Source of the DNA: Bathynomus jamesi
Taxonomy: Eukaryota > Arthropoda > Malacostraca > Isopoda > Cirolanidae
Assembly (NCBI GenBank): GCA_023014485.1
Contig: JAJOZX010003304.1
Location: 199,501-263,500, forward strand
DNA: 64,000 nt
Direction: 5' to 3'
In this document: positions 1 through 10,938 of the stretch, one piece after another
Layout: each line of letters begins with the position of its first letter
Numbering within the stretch: position 1 is the first letter of the stretch
The notes under the pieces: model-generated
The model's input: the letters and a program-made list of their open reading frames with translations, nothing else
What the model was told of the DNA's origin: nothing
The model's database searches: none
Made by a program: the position numbers and the translations under genes

Positions 1-223
1 TTGCAAGAGATCTAGCCAGGGTGCGTCTAGATGGCACCTGAACAGCCGGGTTGACGTCTGAAAAAAATATTTAAAAATTAAAACAAATACAATAGATTAG
101 CTATGGAAAAATATCAAAATATTTAGCTAGGCTAGCGATAGTCTAATGTTCATACAAATAATATGATTAATTATTTTAATCAGATATTAGCTATGGAAAA
201 AATAGCAAAATATTTGAGTTATA

Positions 224-496
224 CTAACATGAAAGAAGATCCTTAAATTCATGTAGTTCAACTAGGCTCAATGGTAGGAGCCCATTAGCCACAAGCGAGA
301 CAATCTTCTTTTCAAGGATATCCTTGCATATTGGTGGTCCTGGTTTTTGCTTGGAAATGTGGAACATGCTTAGTGTTGACTGCTTGGCAATTTTGGCAGG
401 GCCAGCATTGCTGCCGCTGGCATCTTCTTCTTTAGCTGGACGCTTGCGAGATTTCTTCTCCGATTCATATTCACCCAAAAGATCCGAATGTAGTTT
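224..496 (-). CDS. hAT transposase, exon 2
   Basis: An acceptor TTGTGCAG|AAACTACATTCG starts this exon at 496 in phase 0 after the BED exon. It opens with KLHSDLLGEYESEKKSRK, a basic linker, then a low-complexity stretch and a segment beginning FHISKQKPGPP, of the kind that follows BED fingers in hAT proteins. The frame stops at 224, but a possible donor (ATGTTAGT) lies just before the stop, so the protein probably continues outside the window. The short run reading CACCCTGTA at about 537-548, in the intron, resembles a mariner end. Confidence 0.5.
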   Translation of the reverse strand, partial: KLHSDLLGEYESEKKSRKRPAKEEDASGSNAGPAKIAKQSTLSMFHISKQKPGPPICKDILEKKIVSLVANGLLPLSLVELHEFKDLLSC

Positions 497-954
497 CTGC
501 ACAAGAAAATAAATTATCATGCGGAGAGACTTCTTGAACACCCTGTATAATATTTATCAGAGTATCAAACTTCTAGTTGAAATTAATACTTAACAAGATT
601 CTAAAATTTTGTTATCTTTAACTAAAATTATTTTCACCATGATCAGTGCATTTTTATCCTATGTTAAATTGAAAGCCGAATTTCGTCCTTCAGTAACTAA
701 ATAGGAGAAATTACAGACATGGATCAGACAGAGAGAAAGACAGATACACCTGGCGTTTTATTATAGTTGGATATCGGCAGTTTTTAATGTAGTTACTAGT
801 CCATAATCTATTAATATCTGAAGTGCACAATATATTCAAATGGACGTCTATGTAAATGTAGCATTAGTCTTGTATGGCACCAGTCACTTAAAATATGACT
901 TGAACCATTATGTTAATGTTGCTACTTACTACTTAGTTACTAAGTAGTACTAAC

Positions 955-1224
955 CCTGAGGTGCCTCAGAAGATTGCTTGTTGAGTCGAGGCCAGCAGAC
1001 AGAATTGTAGTTTTCTTTGTACACTGCCAACAAATAACTTTGATACTGTTTCCAGTTTTTTCGACAATTTGAAAATATTTTCCGTTCAATAGCACAGATT
1101 GATCCTTATTACCAACATTGTCATCTAAATATATTGAATACTGTTCTGGTGACAACCTAGAATATTTGGTTCCCTTGGGAGCCTGTTGAAGTTGTAAAAT
1201 TGCACTCATTATTAAAAAATTCAA
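955..1224 (-). CDS. hAT transposase, exon 1 (BED zinc finger)
   Basis: The frame opens at 1224 (MNFLIMSAIL...; a second Met at 1209) and carries the first half of a BED finger, with CWQCTKK supplying the Cys pair and ending SNLLRHLR. A donor AGG|GTTAGT falls at 955/954 in phase 0. Joined to the next exon it gives HLRKLH, restoring the paired histidines of the BED fold; this agreement in phase and motif is the main support for the splice. The finger would bind transposon ends. No catalytic core is visible in the window. Confidence 0.6.
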
Positions 1225-1669
1225 TCTGTAAATAAAATATGTTTAGAATTAATTTATTATGAATACGGACCTATAGGCTATATTTTATGCCTATATATAA
1301 TAATATATTAATAGAACACTTAACATAATTGCACAGTAAATTACACTTTTTACGAGCCTAAATTCCACAGCAACTACACCTTCCATGAGCCCACGCATGA
1401 CGCAAGTCACCCAACTAACAGAAAACATAAACAGTCGGTGTTGAACAAAGTTGCCACCAGATGTCGCTTGGACAAAAAACAAATGACATTCGCATAGCGG
1501 CATATTTAAGAATCTGAAATTAAAAGTGATCTTGAAGTCTAAAGTGATCATCAAGATCACAAGAAATAAAGTGATCTAAGATCAAGATCACCATAATAAA
1601 AGTGAAGATCAAGATCAGATCACGATCTGATCTTGAAGATCAAGATCGTGCCCATCTCTGCACGTATAC

Positions 1670-1995
1670 AGGATGCGTTCATAAACCTCAGAAATGAACT
1701 TCCGCGTTTTCCTTGGCAAGACTCGATGGATCGGAGGCTCGCCGCGTGCATTGAAGGAGGAGGGGGTCACTTTGAAACCATTCTGCAATAGTGTATTGTA
1801 TGTTTGTACTTTTTGTAAACCACAAGTGTCATTAAATAGTATCTAAGATCGCCTTTTTATTGTTTTAATTACCCAAATGTAGAGGCCTGTATCTCGGTAA
1901 CGGTTGGGAATCAGACCCATATCGATATACTTTCTACTTTGCACCATTTCACTCTGGGTATTTCTTTCTTGACATTTCCTCCTGGGACACCCTGT
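1670..1995 (+). pseudogene. 3' end of a Tc1/mariner transposase gene plus terminal sequence
   Basis: At about 1727-1792 one frame reads DRRLAACIEGGGGHFETILQ then stop, the usual C-terminus of mariner-type transposases (ACIE..GGHFE). The 3' untranslated part runs to GGGACACCCTGTA at about 1983-1995, a TA-flanked mariner end. The 5' part, including the catalytic core, is gone. It abuts the hAT end at 1660. Confidence 0.55.
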
Positions 1996-2039
1996 AGAAT
2001 AAAGTATTCTTGTTTTTTTTCGCTCTATCTCGCTGTATA

Positions 2040-3018
2040 AATATCAATATAGAATTTGGTGGATGTATTCTCCCGAATCTTAACCGATCATTAATAACTA
2101 AGATTAATGACGTAGAGAGAGGTAAAATACAGCAAGATATGAATAAAATCGTTGATTGGTCAGTCACATGGCAAATGAGAGTTGAAGTCGATAAGTGCAA
2201 AATTTTACATTAGGTTCGCGTAATGGTAATTTTGCGGATAGTATGTCAGGGAAGGAGTTAGCAAGCTTAGAGTAGGAAAAAGATTTAGGAGTTATAGTCA
2301 CTGGTGATTTAAAAGTAGCGAAACAGTACAGCAGCGGTCAATAAAGAGAACAAAGTGCTAGGTTTTATAGCTCGGAATTTTGAGTACAAATCGCGCGATT
2401 ATTGTTCTTCTTTATAAATCATTAGTTAGACCCCAGTTGGAGTACGCGATCCAATTTTGGAATCCGCATATGCGAAAAGATAGACAAAATCGAAAGAGTT
2501 CAAAAACGAGCAACTAAGATGATTCCGTCGCTTAGGTCGAAGTCGTACGAGGATAGGCTTAAGGAGTTAAAATTGACTACACTCGAGACTAGGAGGCTAA
2601 GGGGTGATCTAATACAGGTTTTCAAAATTATGAATAGGTTCGATAACGTAGATAGAGATAGCTTTTTCGAAATATCTTAATATAATAGGACTAGAAATAA
2701 CGGGTATAAATTGACAAGTAGAAGGTTCGAGACAGCAGTTGCCAAAAACTTTTTATGCATAAAGAGTAAATAGCTGTAGTTTGCCAGTAGAAGTAATTAG
2801 TAGCACGCCTATAAACATGTCTAAAAATCGATTAGACGCATATGTTGATAGATTGGGTATAGTTTAAGGTAGTAAAATTAAGGCTTTGTGGTTCGGAACC
2901 CACGTAAAATTGTAGGTACTCTCCGCCACCACGGAGGACATGCACAATACACAATTACGAACAGTTAGGTAGACCAGCCATGAGTGGATCCTAGGGTCTT
3001 TGTTGGTTTGAAACATTA
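2040..3018 (+). pseudogene. Degraded CR1-like LINE copy (3' end of ORF2 and 3' UTR)
   Basis: The translation resembles the C-terminal part of the reverse transcriptase in the copies at 26642-27370 and 32912-33747, for example QQDMNKIVDWSVTWQMR and KDLGVIVTGDLK, but stops and frameshifts interrupt it. Homology continues to about 2885 and then jumps to the last 130 bases of the family's 3' UTR (2886-3018; compare the reverse complement of 25690-25830 and 31990-32135). Roughly 550 bases of 3' UTR are deleted. A third member of the family in this window. Confidence 0.7.
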
Positions 3019-3029
3019 TAACTAAAAGA

Positions 3030-3250
3030 GAGTAGGTGACAGGACAGAGCCCTGAGGAACCACTATTAATAGATTTTGGAGAAAAACAGTGGCCATCTAC
3101 AACTGTAGCTATAGATCGGCCAGAAAGGAAATCAGATATGAAGGCACAGATAGGATAGAAACTGAAGGAGTGCAGTTTGGAAATTAAGGATTTGTGCCAG
3201 ACTCTATCAAAAGCTTTTGATATGTCTAGCGCAATAGGAAAGGTTTCACC
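3030..3250 (-). pseudogene. LINE reverse transcriptase fragment (second family)
   Basis: The minus strand encodes ALDISKAFDRVWHKSLISKL followed by FLSGRSIATVVDG and a decayed NSGSSGLCPVTYSLL. These match the reverse-transcriptase block containing the first catalytic Asp (D-x-x-KAFD) and the following block (normally VPQGSVLGPLLF). It differs from the CR1-like copies nearby, so it is another Jockey/CR1-clade family. Only about 70 codons survive, immediately beside the 3' end of the preceding LINE. Confidence 0.6.
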
Positions 3251-3289
3251 AAAATCCCAAGAGGAGGAGGACCAAATGTGTACCAAATT

Positions 3290-4070
3290 TCCCAAATAGT
3301 AGCACGACGTCCAAAGATGTCAACACGTCGAATAAGTGAAACGGGGATTTCATGAACGAGCACCCGTCATGTATTGAGACCCGATTTATTTTTAATGCCA
3401 TATAAAATTCAGTCGCTTGCTGCAACAACTGCCCGTAGATGACAGGATTAGACGTTTGGAATTTTGCTGACGATTAAGTGACGTACGTGATCGTGACGAA
3501 ATCCATATCAATAACTTTTCTTTTAGTGATGAATGTCACGTGTACCTGCATCGATTCATCAACAAACAAAACTGAGCTGTGGTCTTCAGGAACCAGAAGA
3601 CTATGTATAAGTTCCTCTACATTCTCCAAAAATTAGTGTGTGGTGCGAAGCAAGGTCTCGCTGAATCTACGGGGCTACTTCGGGAATGCAGAACCATTAC
3701 GTCTGAAAAATACCTGAAAACGTTGAGAGAATTTTTGGCTTTATGTCTGTAACTTGCAAAGAGTCTGGTTCCAGTAAAACGGTGCAACTACCCCTACTGC
3801 TAAACATTGTATCGGTGGTTGCAACAGAGATTCCCTAATCATGTCATTTCACGCAAATCCGATTTCTCCTGACCTCCATCCGACCTTTCTCCGAAGGATT
3901 TCTACCTTTGGGGCACTCTCAAGATCATCTTTGCCGATAAACCTCGAACCATTCATACAATGTGACACCTCGCGCAGTTTTCCAAAATTTTGCAGTCAGA
4001 TGATGCGTGGGACAAAATGGTGGGCGTTTCAGAAACTTGATTCAGCTCATGTGAAACTCTAATCCTTTTT
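3290..4070 (+). pseudogene. Decayed mariner transposase
   Basis: Pieces in changing frames follow the order of a mariner transposase: a FSDECHVYLH-like first catalytic region at about 3510-3560, VWCEA at about 3640, NGATT-TAKH (second catalytic region) at about 3780, and a shifted SPDL-P...FYLWGTL block at about 3860-3930. Multiple frameshifts and stops rule out activity. The motif order resembles the DD41D elements elsewhere in the window, but spacing cannot be measured. Confidence 0.5.
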
Positions 4071-4380
4071 TTCACACACCACTCATCAATCAACCCAAAT
4101 CAGATCTTAAGCTGCAAATGAAACACACAAACCAACTGATAAGTTGGGGTACGTAGGTTTAATTAAGTACTATGGTGAAGTTAACCCTTTCTGTCCCAGC
4201 GATTCCATATGGCATCAACAAAAAAAATGTGTGCATAATTTCCTCAGATTAGCTTCAGTAATGCCTTATGGCATTTAAATGTAACAATTAACTGTATAGC
4301 AACAACTGGCAGATAATTTGGGACATTGGCCTAAGAATTTAGAACCCCAAAAAAAAGAGATGCAGAAACTGTATGAAGGT

Positions 4381-5311
4381 CAGGGGTGCAGTGCCAATTT
4401 TATAGGTGCCGGAGCTCTGGTGGGCCTGACAAAAGCCTGCCATTTCCTATCCTGTTTCTATATATGCCACACGATGACTAAGTATTTCGTGTTTGCACTC
4501 ACTAATTATCATAAAATAAATATAATTATCAAGCAAATAAAGAAAAAAGAGCAATCATGTATTTTATCAATTTAAGAAGTTAAAACTACTTAGTGCTTAC
4601 CAAATACCACCAGTGGGAAGTTTCACAATAATTTCCACAAAGGGTCAGGCGTGATATGTTTTCGGGGGTCTGAAGCAACTCTTGTCCTGGTGTCATCTGC
4701 CGATCTGTGGTACCGCAGCCATGATATGGCATATGGCTCAGGATTCCACTGAACTAGAGGAGGTCCATGTCGTTTAACAAACATAAGCGCTGATACATGA
4801 TTTATGAGAATTCTTGAGCGTGTTGTTGTTGTTGTTGTTGTTGTTATCAAGTTCATGTGACTGAATCCCCTCTCACACTCTCAGCAATACTAATAGGAAT
4901 AACTTGTGAACAGCTCAGTAATGGGTGTAAATCTTGGGGGATGCGGCGCCCATGATCTTCCACATAGTCTCTAAAGGCATTTAGTACAGAGTAAGAAGAA
5001 AGCTTAAACCTCTTACAGAGAGATGAGATTTCAGCTTCTCCGTAATTAGGTGGTATTTCATCAGGCCAGTAGTCTTTTTCAAGGACATACATTTCATTTA
5101 GCAGTGATTTATACATACTTTGAGGTTCAGAAGTTTGAGAACCTTTCATGGATGTTGTCGTGAACATACGGTGCTGCAAATTGTTCACAAGACTAGTAAG
5201 AAACTGTTGATAATTAATGGAGACAATTTTTTTGTTGCTTGTTATGGTAATTCCTCCAAACTTCCTCTTGCAGAGGTGCCGGAGCGGCGCTCCGGCAGCA
5301 CTGCACCCCTG
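4381..5311 (-). mobile_element. hAT element with perfect 8-bp target duplication
   Basis: The ends are CAGGGGTGCAGTGCC and GGCAGCACTGCACCCCTG, flanked by the perfect 8-base duplication ATGAAGGT at 4373-4380 and 5312-5319. This is the hallmark of hAT insertion. The right end contains an internal palindrome (GGAGCGGCGCTCC). It carries the C-terminal part of a transposase on the minus strand and is an internally deleted copy inside the piggyBac-like element 4185-5640. Confidence 0.85.
4623..5270 (-). pseudogene. hAT transposase, C-terminal dimerisation region
   Basis: The minus strand reads KFGGITITSNKK..., then AFRDYVEDHGRRIPQDLHPL, IPISIAESVRG and, after a frame change near 4853, NLI(T)nRSRILINHVSALMF, GPPLVQWNPEPY and HRSADDTRTR. 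This is the C-terminus of a hAT-related protein group (ZNF862/KIAA1586-like), in which the AESVRG...NLI segment corresponds to the usual SERxFS dimerisation motif. A (TTG)n microsatellite at 4821-4846 has expanded inside the coding sequence as a threonine run. BED finger and catalytic core are missing. Confidence 0.65.
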
Positions 5312-5928
5312 ATGAAGGTTACTCTCGTCTAAAATGCAGAAAGTATCATGTACCATTATGTTTAACGAAGGACAAAAACTCTCTTAATGCATTCCATTCA
5401 AAGTAGTATGATCTACCGTTGTGTTTAGCAAAGGACAAAAATTGCTTTCATTCCTTTCACTCAAAGTACCAAAGTTACGTTAGTTTCTCTTATTACTTGA
5501 TAGCGCCAAATGGAATCATAATTTCTAGTGTAATTAATCAAATTTCTAAAAGTTTCGTTTGTTTCCATACCTACTTTTAACATTTTTAAGTGTTAAAAGT
5601 TTTGTTTTTAGCCCAAAACAATAATTTCTGACAGAAAGGGTTATGTTATCCCGTCGTATAACTTAGGTTAAATACGACCAGCAAATAAGTAATAAATACA
5701 GTGTTTTAAATAGATACAGCCTTAATTATCGGTTAACTGGCTTATTATGAAGAAACACCAGTGGCAATATACTTAAATGAAGATGCAAACCAGTGGTTCC
5801 CAACGGAGGGACTACCGCCCCCAATAGACATTGAGTAAAGGGGTCGCTAGGAGAAAGAACTGAATGACATGCAAACTTGAGTATTAACTTCATTGTAGCA
5901 ATAGTAATCTATATATTCTATATTCTAT

Positions 5929-6381
5929 CTATACTATAATAAGAGCTGTCCGTCTGTCACACTTTCAGAAATTGTTAGAAAAAATTGAGAAAAAAAATTC
6001 AGAAATTGTAAAAAAAATTCAGAAATTGTATTACGGGCGGCAATGTGAAGCTCAAGATTTTCATGACTGTTTCTTTTCTGTAGTTAAGCAACGGGGGAAG
6101 GGTGGGGGTTGGAGGAAGGGTGTGGGTGGGGGTAATGGGGGATTGGTGTGGTAATGGGGAGGGGTGGGGGTAATGGGGGATTGGTGTGGTAATGGGGAGG
6201 GGTGGGGGTAATGGGGGAGGGGGTTAGCCCCCAAGTTGTATGAATGGGGGTGAGGAGGTTTTGGGAGATACCAGATTCAGAAATGTTGACACAGTGTGAA
6301 GCCCAAAATTTTCACGGCTGGGTTCTTTTTTTGTAGTTTAGCCTGTCTAACCGTCAGCGAAGTGACGGGAACTGTACTAGT
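5929..6381 (+). mobile_element. Helentron-associated (HINE-like) element, copy 1
   Basis: It begins TCTATACTATAATAAGAG and ends with a hairpin (6351-6368, stem CCGTCA/TGACGG) a few bases before CTAG|T at 6377-6381. This end structure is typical of Helitron/Helentron elements, which lack inverted repeats and target duplications. It contains a G-rich internal repeat at about 6090-6235. No Rep/helicase gene is present. The following copy starts at once in the same orientation. Confidence 0.55.
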
Positions 6382-6715
6382 ATTATATTATAATAAGAGA
6401 GCTGTCCGTCACACTCAGAAATTGTGAGAAAAAAATTCAGAAATTGTATTACGGGCGGCGAAGTGAAGCTCAAGATTTTCATGACTGTTCTTTTCTGTAG
6501 TTTAGCAATGGGGGAAGGGGGGTGGGGGTAATCGGGGATGGGTGCAATGGGGAGGGGGTTAGCCCCCAAGTTGTATGAATGGGGGTGAGGAGGTTTTGGG
6601 AGATACCAGATTCAGAAATGTTGACACAGTGTGAAGCTCAAAATTTTCACGGCTGGGTTCTTTTTTTGTAGTTTAGCCTGTCTAACCGTCAGCGAAGCGG
6701 CGGGAACTGTACTAG
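6382..6715 (+). mobile_element. Helentron-associated (HINE-like) element, copy 2
   Basis: A direct repeat of copy 1, joined head to tail: TATTATAATAAGAG..CTGTCC at the start, the same segment with GGGCGGC..GTGAAGCTCAAGAT, a shorter G-rich stretch, and the same end hairpin (6686-6703, one mismatch) before CTAGT. Tandem arrangement is known for Helentron-type elements and fits rolling-circle replication past the terminator. Confidence 0.55.
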
Positions 6716-7004
6716 TATAATGTAAAATTAGATTACTAGAGTAACAAATATTAATGTACTATGTACTCATTACGATTACTTTTCAAATACTGTAGTTACA
6801 TTCGCTAATCATCATACCGTTTGTTGAGTTTTATATTTATTTATACTGTTTAGTGAAAGCAGGCGGTGGCTTCAAAAAGGTTGGGAACCACTTGTGTAAA
6901 CCAATTTAGAGTTCAAAGCTCTGAGTACCATACCTGCCAAGTTACCTGCATTTTTAAGCATCACCCGCAAAAACCTCATTATCACCCTCTTTTTCTCATT
7001 TTTC

Positions 7005-7401
7005 AGAAAATGGCGGAAGAAGCAACGTTGAACTCGGAAGTATCACCGAAAGCAAAGAAAGGAAAATTTTCGTAGTCGAAGCGGAATGGTACAAGTTACC
7101 AGAAAGACGGAGAAAAATAAAAGCCGTTTCTGGTTGAAATACTCGAATAAAAGCGTCGAACTCGCCTGCAGTTTGCAATGTTGATTTTTCCATTCGTCAC
7201 CAAGGATTAGGCGAAGTGACTCGTCATGGAAGTGCCCAGAAGCACACAGTCGCTGCTCGAGCGATTACTTCAAGCGCTTCGATTTCTTCATTTATGGTTG
7301 GTGGAACAGAGAGGGATAAAGTGACAAACGCTGAAGTTTTAATGAAGGCATTTTTGATCGAGCACAATCTACCTTTTGTCACCCACATGTTTTATATGTA
7401 A
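7005..7401 (+). pseudogene. N-terminal (BED-like) fragment of a hAT-related transposase
   Basis: Translation beginning MAEEATLNSEVSPKAKKGK, directly after an acceptor-like TTTTCAG, continues in shifting frames to VTRHGSAQKHTVAARA, then SSFMVGG and VTNAEVLMKAFLIEHNLPF. The order basic start, C2H2-like finger, then T-A-E-V-L...F-x-x-EHNLPF is the known N-terminus of a hAT-like protein group common in arthropods. Internal stops and loss of the finger cysteines make it inactive. Nothing of the catalytic core follows. Confidence 0.5.
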
Positions 7402-7829
7402 AGTTCGCAGCTATGAAATACAGTCTAATATGTATACACGAACTTAAACACAGGAAGTCAATACGTATAAATCGTACTTGACGAATTGTATTTATTTTAC
7501 TACAAAGATTTTAAAGAATTTCGAATATTTACAACACAAAGGTTGACCACGAAATTAATAATGAAAATCGTTTTCTAACAAAGAAAAACAACGTAAATGA
7601 TATGAATACTAAACAATGGTATTGCTACGAAGTTCTAACCACGAAAATATAACGAGGAAATTGACAATGTTGACGACACTAAGATCTTACTCTTAAGAAA
7701 TGAATATATGGGAGTATTTATTCCACACGAAACAAAATAGAAGTTACCAGAAACACCACACAAGATTTCCCGAAATATCTTTATTTCAGTTTTCGTTTAG
7801 TTTCTATTTTAAATATTAAAAATGCTGTA
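7402..7829. other. AT-rich spacer, nothing recognised
   Basis: No open frame, repeat or terminal motif could be recognised here. Confidence 0.4.
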
Positions 7830-8038
7830 CAAGGTGGCCCATAAGTCTCAATCGGTTATAATTCAAGCGAAACTACACAAAAAAAAAAGTAAAAAGCTTA
7901 TAAATATTTATGGATTATTCAAAGTGCAAAATATAACAATCTCTACATATATTCTTTCCTCAGTAATTAAGTCAGTGCGAGCTCCGCTCGATGGATTTTT
8001 GCTTTAATTATAACAGATTCGGGCTTATGACCACCCCG
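7830..8038. mobile_element. TA-flanked MITE with 45-base inverted ends
   Basis: The left end CAAGGTGGCCCATAAGTC and the right end (reverse complement CGGGGTGGTCATAAGCCC) continue inward as matching ...TTATAATTCAAGC / ...TTATAATTAAAGC. A TA dinucleotide sits outside both ends (7828-7829, 8039-8040). No coding sequence. A Tc1/mariner-type MITE. Confidence 0.65.
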
Positions 8039-8040
8039 TA

Positions 8041-10395
8041 CATTTTAGACGTTTGGAAATTTAACTGAATAATCTCCAACAGGAGCGTAGTATCTGGCAC
8101 AGACGTTACATTATAAAGACCGGATATTATACACAACACGAACATTGAAAACATGGGAGGAACGGAAGTTTCTATAATACAAGCAACTCCCGAATTTTGA
8201 ACAGGATCAGTACACCAAAGGTTCTTGGTATGGACTCAAGAATAAACCTGATAACTCAATTTTAGGAACGAAACAACTCAATCTTTAAGAACGATAATAA
8301 TTTTAAGGATAAAACAGTCCTATTTGTACCCCATTCAGTACTTCCACTCACCTGTTGTGGGAGGAGTTTCCTTTCCATACTTTGTTCTTTACCCGTTTCC
8401 TATGTTCTATTTCGGTGGGGATTGTAGGGGGCTCTAAGGTAGGAAATATTAGATCATGTAACCCCAAACTTCAGCACTAGTGTATCTAATTCAAACTTTT
8501 ATTTCCCCCCAATTAATAAACTAATAAAACTAGAGCAATTTAGCTATATCGTCACAATTTGTATGCCAGTAGCAAAACTACCAGTTTTGACTGGTTAAAA
8601 GAGACCTTGAACCCTTGCCTTTCTCTCCACTTGTTGTGTTAAGTACCTAAACCATTAAATAAAATATCTGACTGAAAACTATTAGACGACATAACCCCCT
8701 GGATCTTCAAAACGTGGTGAACCAGAATTGTTGTTTTGCGCGGGGACTTGTCCACCAGCCCAGCAATTTCATAAGCATTAAAAATAGCTTCCACTTACTT
8801 TCCACGATTGTTTGGAAGGAAACTCCAACCTTTGAATGGTATTTAACCATCTACTGGCAATAAAATATGCTACACAAGGTAACACATTACAATGACTTAG
8901 AATTACGCTTCCAATAACCATCAGGATTGTGGAATCCAGTTGAACCTTGTCATTGTTAGTCTGGAATAAAGAAATTTACCTAAATACCTGACTTGGTTAC
9001 AAAACTTCTTAAATTTATGATCATTTACGAAAGTATTTGAATTTGTTACATAAACTTACTTTATAATAATTTGCAAAAACACCCATATTGATTATATAAC
9101 TTCAACTCCCTTTAATTTATTATAATTTGTCTATTTTTTTAGTTATATAGGCGTCATATAACCTAATTAATAAAAAAAATTGTTTGCTCATTTATTCTTC
9201 AGCGTTTATTAATAAATATTTGACTCATCACTCCGTTTGATGAGTAATTTAGGATATTGTTAAGAAAAGTTACTGTACACTGACATCAGGAGAGTTGTTT
9301 ATCCTGTGGCTTTACACCGACATATTTTCCTGGTTACTGTTCTGCTGCTTATTAATTCCCTTCTCTTTGCCCTTTTCTTAAAGATCACGAATAGTTATCA
9401 GAGGTGAAGTACAACCCGGGTATTCTGTTAAACCAGCGGCTATAGGCGGCTCTGTTCCCAGTTCAACATCCTCGGCTTGGACAGTGGAAATCCACCATGG
9501 AGTCGTATTACAGGTGGTGATTTAATTTCCTTAGAACCAGTTATCAGGTGACCTCACACTGCGATTACAAAAGTTGAATAAACTCGAAACGAGCTGGGTT
9601 TGTGAAAAATGCTCTGTATGAATTGGTCCCCAATTAACCCACCCCTAATATCTCCAGTCTAACTATAGAGTAGATTAAGTCTAGCCTTGTAGGGGTCAGC
9701 CTAGATATTCCGGAAATGGTCCAGAGCGGGCAGATAAATTGAGGTCCACAGTAGGATTCCTCACCAAATTAGGTTAGGGCAATCTACCTTCACCTTTGTT
9801 AAGCTACGAGTTGATGCTAGGTCTTAGACCACAATGTAGGCCTAATTTGTCTGACCCAGGTTAATTTACGGCGTTTACTTCTAACTGGGTTAAACACACA
9901 ATTAGTCACTTACCGAGTGTTATTAGAGAGTCCCTCTTCCCTTCTGTTTAATTGTTGAGAGCGTACTTGCTGGTGGGGATCTTTTTCAGTTTTCTTCTCC
10001 CTTCTCCCGTTCCGTCTTGTCGCCCCGTTCCTAGTTTTCGTTCTTCCTTGTCCTTTTTTTCGCGGGGCTTTTTCCACCAGCGTCCTCTTGGTTTCTTTCG
10101 GTTGGTTAATCGGTAATGTGTATCTATCACCAAGCACGCTCTTGTCACACAGTATATAAATATTAGTGTGGAGAATAACTCTGGTGAGCAACCAATTGGC
10201 TTCATCCACCCAGTTATTGACATAAAAGGAATTTAATAATTGTTAGATTAACTACCTACCTACCTCCCAACTATCCACACATCAATTTTCCATAGGGTTA
10301 CCAAAATACCTGTTTTGAGATACAGACGATAGGAAATGGTTTCAGATTTCACAATTAAATTTTACTGAACTCTTATCCGTTAAGAACTTATATAC
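8041..10395. other. 2.3-kb region without recognised genes
   Basis: The longest frames (about 9910-10223, minus strand) are rich in basic residues with no known motif, and overlap each other in two frames. I searched by eye for long terminal repeats, inverted ends and coding motifs and found none. Composition is ordinary for the window, except that 9360-10100 is somewhat less AT-rich. Confidence 0.4.
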
Positions 10396-10938
10396 AGGGT
10401 GTTCATGAAGTCCCTATCTATTTCAGTGAAAACAGCAAAAACGGGTAAAATTCAATAATATAATAGAAGGCATACATTTAATGAATACTTAAACATACGA
10501 TTCTACATGAGCACCATCAGTATCTCTACAGAGTTCGAATCTGTCGGCAGCATTGCGGAAGACATTTTAGAGCATGACGGGGGGTATTTTTGTAACTGCT
10601 GTTACGATACGAGCACGTAAATGTCCCAGCTTTATTTAGATGTCATTTTAAACTCCGTCTTCTTTCAACAAGATGGGGCACCTTGTCATTACGCAAACAT
10701 TGTTCGGGAGTACCGAAATGAACGATTTCCAAATCGGTGGATCGGACGAGGCGGCAACAGGCCCTGGGCGGCTCAATCTCCTGACCTAACGCTCTTGAAT
10801 TTCTTTGCATGGGGCTTTATCAAATCAAACATCTATCAAACGAGGGTTACAGCACGTTTGTTCTTCAACTGCTCAATTACCCTGTTCAAAGTTGGCGGTA
10901 CAATGTTCAATCCCTTGGCCATTTGTAGTGATGGCTAA
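10396..10938. mobile_element. Rearranged remnant of the DD41D mariner family
   Basis: CAGGGTGTTCATGAAGTCC at 10396 matches the ends of the intact element at 20586-21804. From there to about 10620 the sequence is the reverse complement of that element's 3' coding end. From 10621 it switches to forward orientation and encodes FQQDGAPCHYANIVREY and RPWAAQSPDLTLLNFFAWG, the second and third catalytic regions. The third catalytic Asp appears as Asn (LLN for PLD). An inverted segment and deletions make it inactive. Confidence 0.65.

Larger units (their letters stand above)
1..1660 (-). mobile_element. 5' part of a hAT transposon (continues past the window start)
   Basis: The outer end at 1660 reads, on the minus strand, CAGAGATGGGCACGATC, a hAT-type terminus. 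It is followed inward (about 1500-1650) by a dense cluster of GATCTTGATC/GTGATC words resembling subterminal transposase-binding repeats. Two coding exons of a BED-finger transposase follow on the same strand at 955-1224 and 224-496. The other terminus and the target duplication lie outside the window. Superfamily assignment rests on the BED finger plus the terminus and is fairly secure; the exact family is unknown. Confidence 0.6.
4185..5640. mobile_element. piggyBac-like inverted-repeat element, host of a nested hAT
   Basis: Left end TTAA|CCCTTTCTGTC at 4181-4195 mirrors the right end GACAGAAAGGG|TTAT at 5630-5644, in the style of piggyBac ends inserted at TTAA; the right copy of the target has one mismatch. 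The interior holds a hAT insertion (4381-5311) and, at 5340-5480, two imperfect direct repeats of about 60 bases containing TTTA(A/G)C(G/A)AAGGACAAAAA. No piggyBac transposase is visible, so it would be non-autonomous. Confidence 0.45.
5791..6893. mobile_element. hAT-type non-autonomous element interrupted by Helentron-like repeats
   Basis: The ends CAGTGGTTCCCAAC (5791) and GTTGGGAACCACTTG (to 6893) are inverted repeats of hAT type, flanked by TGCAAACC/TGTAAACC-like sequence, an approximate 8-base duplication. Without the insertion at about 5929-6715 the element is about 315 bases and carries no coding sequence. Confidence 0.65.

Noticed and set aside
7216..7401. Functional 61-aa gene
   Set aside because: It is the readable end of a decayed BED-type hAT fragment starting near 7005.
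9910..10223. Two overlapping minus-strand frames rich in Lys/Arg
   Set aside because: No motif, two equally open frames over the same bases, and no splice or promoter support.
8041..10395. Possible LTR retrotransposon
   Set aside because: No direct terminal repeats, primer-binding site, gag or pol motif could be found by eye.
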